The notes beneath the pieces are model-generated. The model was not told the origin of the DNA, made no database searches, and saw only the letters and a list, made by a program, of their open reading frames with translations. This document shows positions 62,635-64,000 of a stretch of 64,000 nucleotides of DNA, in pieces (positions within the stretch are counted from its first letter, which is position 1; each line of letters opens with the position of its first letter). The translations under genes and the position numbers were made by a program. The DNA is from JAODBQ01 sp047602055 (GTDB lineage: Bacteria; Actinomycetota; Acidimicrobiia; Acidimicrobiales; Ilumatobacteraceae): contig JASGIG010000001.1 of assembly GCA_047602055.1 (NCBI GenBank), forward strand, positions 310,001 through 374,000. Reading direction: 5' to 3'.

Positions 62635-63436
62635 CCTCGGCCGAGTCGCTCGCGTCGTCCGCGTCCTCGACATCGTCGACATCGTCGATGAGCGGCGCCG
62701 CCCAGCTGACGAACTGCTCGGCGTCGCGCAGCCGCGCCGACAGCCTCCCTGCCAAGCGTGCGGTGGAGCGCAGCAGCGGCGAGCGGCGCAGCCTCGTCGC
62801 CGAACCGGCACGACCGGCGAGCACGGCCGCCGCCCACGTGTCGACGGCCAGCGACACGACCTCCTCGGTGCCGAGGAACGCACCGACCTCGTCAGCGCCG
62901 TACGGCTGCTCGCCGACCAACCCCACGACGTAAGGGATCGAGCGCAGCGCCAGCAGATCGACGACGTGACCGAGCCGCTCCAGCGCCACCGCCGCCGCCA
63001 CGGCCGAGCCGACGCGCTGGCGGTGGATCAGGGCGACGGCGGCGGCCGCGCCCATCACCGGCGACAGCTGCCCACCGACTCGGCCGGCGTCGGCGAGCAC
63101 GACCACGCCGTCGAGCGCCGCCATCACCGGGACGACGCACGGCACGGCGGCGACGACCGCAGCCTGTGCCTCGACCGTGCGCACCGGGGCGACGAGCACG
63201 TCGACGCCGCGCTGGCTCGACTGGCAGGCAGCTTCGATCGCCGGCCACGAACCCGCGTCGGGGGAGGCGACCAGCTCGGACAGGTTCGGCGAGCGCGGCA
63301 GGTCGAGCCACGCGGCGAGATCGCCGCCGGACGGGTCGAGCTCGGCGACGAGCGTCCGCTCGCCGGCCGGCCAGGTGGCGGCGAGCGCGACGGCCGTGGT
63401 GGTCGCGCACTCCCCGACCACGGCGACGAGGCTCAC
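62631..63436 (-). CDS. CpaE-like pilus assembly/septum-site protein, C-terminus uncertain
   Basis: From the GTG at 63436 the protein reads SLVAVVGECATTTAVALAAT and VAELDPSGGDLAAWLDLPRS, a MinD/ParA-like CpaE pattern with a poorly conserved P-loop (VGECATTTA). It ends in an acidic stretch (IDDVDDVEDADDASDSAEGE). There is no stop in this frame at the tadA boundary; the TGA that overlaps the tadA GTG is in another frame. One missing base in the last 30 codons would restore the usual coupling. I place the end at that TGA. Confidence 0.7.
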
Positions 63437-63531
63437 CTCGGCACGCCTCCATGGTCGACGCCGCCGGTGACCGGCATCCACCGGTAGGCGAGGCGCACCG
63501 TGGCGTCGACTCGCTCGCGCCGCCCGCTCAT
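63433..63531 (-). CDS. 32-residue coupled ORF in the tad operon
   Basis: An ATG overlapping the SAF-protein stop (ATGA) opens a 32-codon frame, MSGRRERVDATVRLAYRWMP and then VTGGVDHGGVPR, whose TGA overlaps the GTG of the CpaE-like gene (GTGA). This perfect chain of overlaps suggests it is translated, as a small protein or only as a coupling leader. I recognise no family. Confidence 0.5.
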   Translation of the reverse strand: MSGRRERVDATVRLAYRWMPVTGGVDHGGVPR

Positions 63532-64000
63532 CCGCCAACCCCCGTCGTCGCGGTCGACCCATCGCCGCCATCACCGGCGTCCGTGGTGGCCGACGCCGGA
63601 TCGACGCCCGGGTCGAGCAGGACGACGCGCACCTCGGCGGCGGCAGCGACGGTGACCGCGTCGGCGGCCGCCATCTCCACCGACAGCGAGAGCTTGCCGG
63701 TGACCGAGTCGGGCGCGGTGGGCAGGCCGACGACCCGCCCGGTGACCGGCACCGGCGGCACGTCCGCGGCCGAACCCGTCGGCGGGAACACGAGCTGGAT
63801 CTGCGAACGCTCGCGCAGCCCGACAGGCAGCTCGCCCGACGGGATCGTCACGGCCACCACCGCCGAGCCGGGCGCGACCAGCGGCGCCGACTGCAGCATC
63901 GGCTCCGTCAGCAGCGCGCCCGACGTCATCCGCACCTTGGCGTAGCGGCCGACGACGACGTCGAGGTTGCCGGCGTGAACGATGGCCAGCGTCGGGTCGG
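63528..64000 (-). CDS. SAF-domain (CpaB/FlgA-like) pilus protein, partial
   Basis: The visible C-terminal part contains the SAF-type beta-clip pattern (LVAPGSAVVAVTIPSGELPV, then GLRERSQIQLVFPP) and ends in an Asp/Ala/Thr/Gly-rich tail. CpaB-like proteins act in the periplasm or outer zone of Flp pilus assembly and head many tad operons. The N-terminus and signal lie beyond the right edge. Confidence 0.7.
   Translation of the reverse strand, partial: DPTLAIVHAGNLDVVVGRYAKVRMTSGALLTEPMLQSAPLVAPGSAVVAVTIPSGELPVGLRERSQIQLVFPPTGSAADVPPVPVTGRVVGLPTAPDSVTGKLSLSVEMAAADAVTVAAAAEVRVVLLDPGVDPASATTDAGDGGDGSTATTGVGG

Noticed and set aside
1208..62700. Programmed +1 frameshifting as the explanation for the many frame breaks
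   Set aside because: The switch sites share no slippery sequence or downstream structure, affect unrelated genes, and go in both directions.
61136..63574. A single 812-codon CpaE-TadA fusion frame
   Set aside because: After the acidic CpaE tail the frame becomes Arg/Gly-rich, and the TadA motifs lie in a different frame starting at the GTG at 62634.
1..64000. tRNA, rRNA or CRISPR loci
   Set aside because: I looked for T-loop and cloverleaf patterns, rRNA-like stretches and regularly spaced repeats; the few direct repeats have only two or three units and no spacer array.

Overview
The window is very GC-rich (codon third positions almost all G or C), packed with ATGA/GTGA gene overlaps and GTG starts. 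It carries mycofactocin genes, a Tad pilus locus, a LysM/BTAD regulator, HrcA-type CIRCE operators and several Actinobacteria-type proteins. I infer a chromosomal segment of an actinobacterium, most like the Acidimicrobiia (Ilumatobacter-like). That placement is inference. No rRNA, tRNA, CRISPR array or phage was seen.

Layout. 1-10 kb: a HelD-like RNA polymerase-recycling ATPase (left edge, minus) diverges from mftA-mftB-mftC, followed by an ECF-type sigma factor, a membrane protein with a LytR_C-like domain, a mycofactocin-associated FadH/OYE oxidoreductase and a two-gene ABC-2 exporter. 10-22 kb: a TetR gene converges on a long minus-strand catabolic operon: Tat lipoprotein binding protein, peptide-type ABC permeases and ATPases, an enolase-superfamily enzyme, a large 2-oxoacid:ferredoxin oxidoreductase and an LDH2-type dehydrogenase. 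22-23.4 kb: a dead IS630 element beside the tail of a duplicated permease gene. 23.4-32 kb: an SRPBCC/TetR divergent pair sharing a perfect operator, an SDR, a HAD-membrane-GH18 fusion protein, GNAT, acyl-CoA synthetase, dienelactone hydrolase, phosphotransferase and NlpC/P60 genes. 33-46 kb: guaA, an aromatic amino acid decarboxylase, NUDIX, methyltransferase, enoyl-CoA hydratase, groS-groL with two CIRCE elements, a P-loop phosphotransferase, Maf and Dus. 47-57.7 kb (minus): acpS-nnr-alr-tsaE-tsaB-rimI-tsaD, interrupted by a decayed IS5-like element, and a 1,110-residue LysM/BTAD protein. 57.8-64 kb (minus): a Tad/Flp pilus operon running off the right edge.

How the genes work together. The mft genes encode the peptide, its chaperone and the radical SAM maturase of the mycofactocin redox cofactor; the later mft genes are not here. 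The 11-22 kb operon reads as import of an organic acid or peptide-like compound, enolase-type isomerisation or dehydration, oxidation of a 2-hydroxy acid to a 2-oxo acid, and ferredoxin-linked oxidative decarboxylation to acyl-CoA. The Tad genes encode a pilus machine, and the adjacent LysM/BTAD protein is a candidate membrane regulator of it.

Two window-wide features matter to any user of this sequence. First, about ten otherwise intact conserved genes carry a single-base frame break; I treat these as probable assembly errors unless shown otherwise. Second, several dispersed repeat families sit between genes, including three copies of an exactly 74-nt element, one of them between mftA and mftB.
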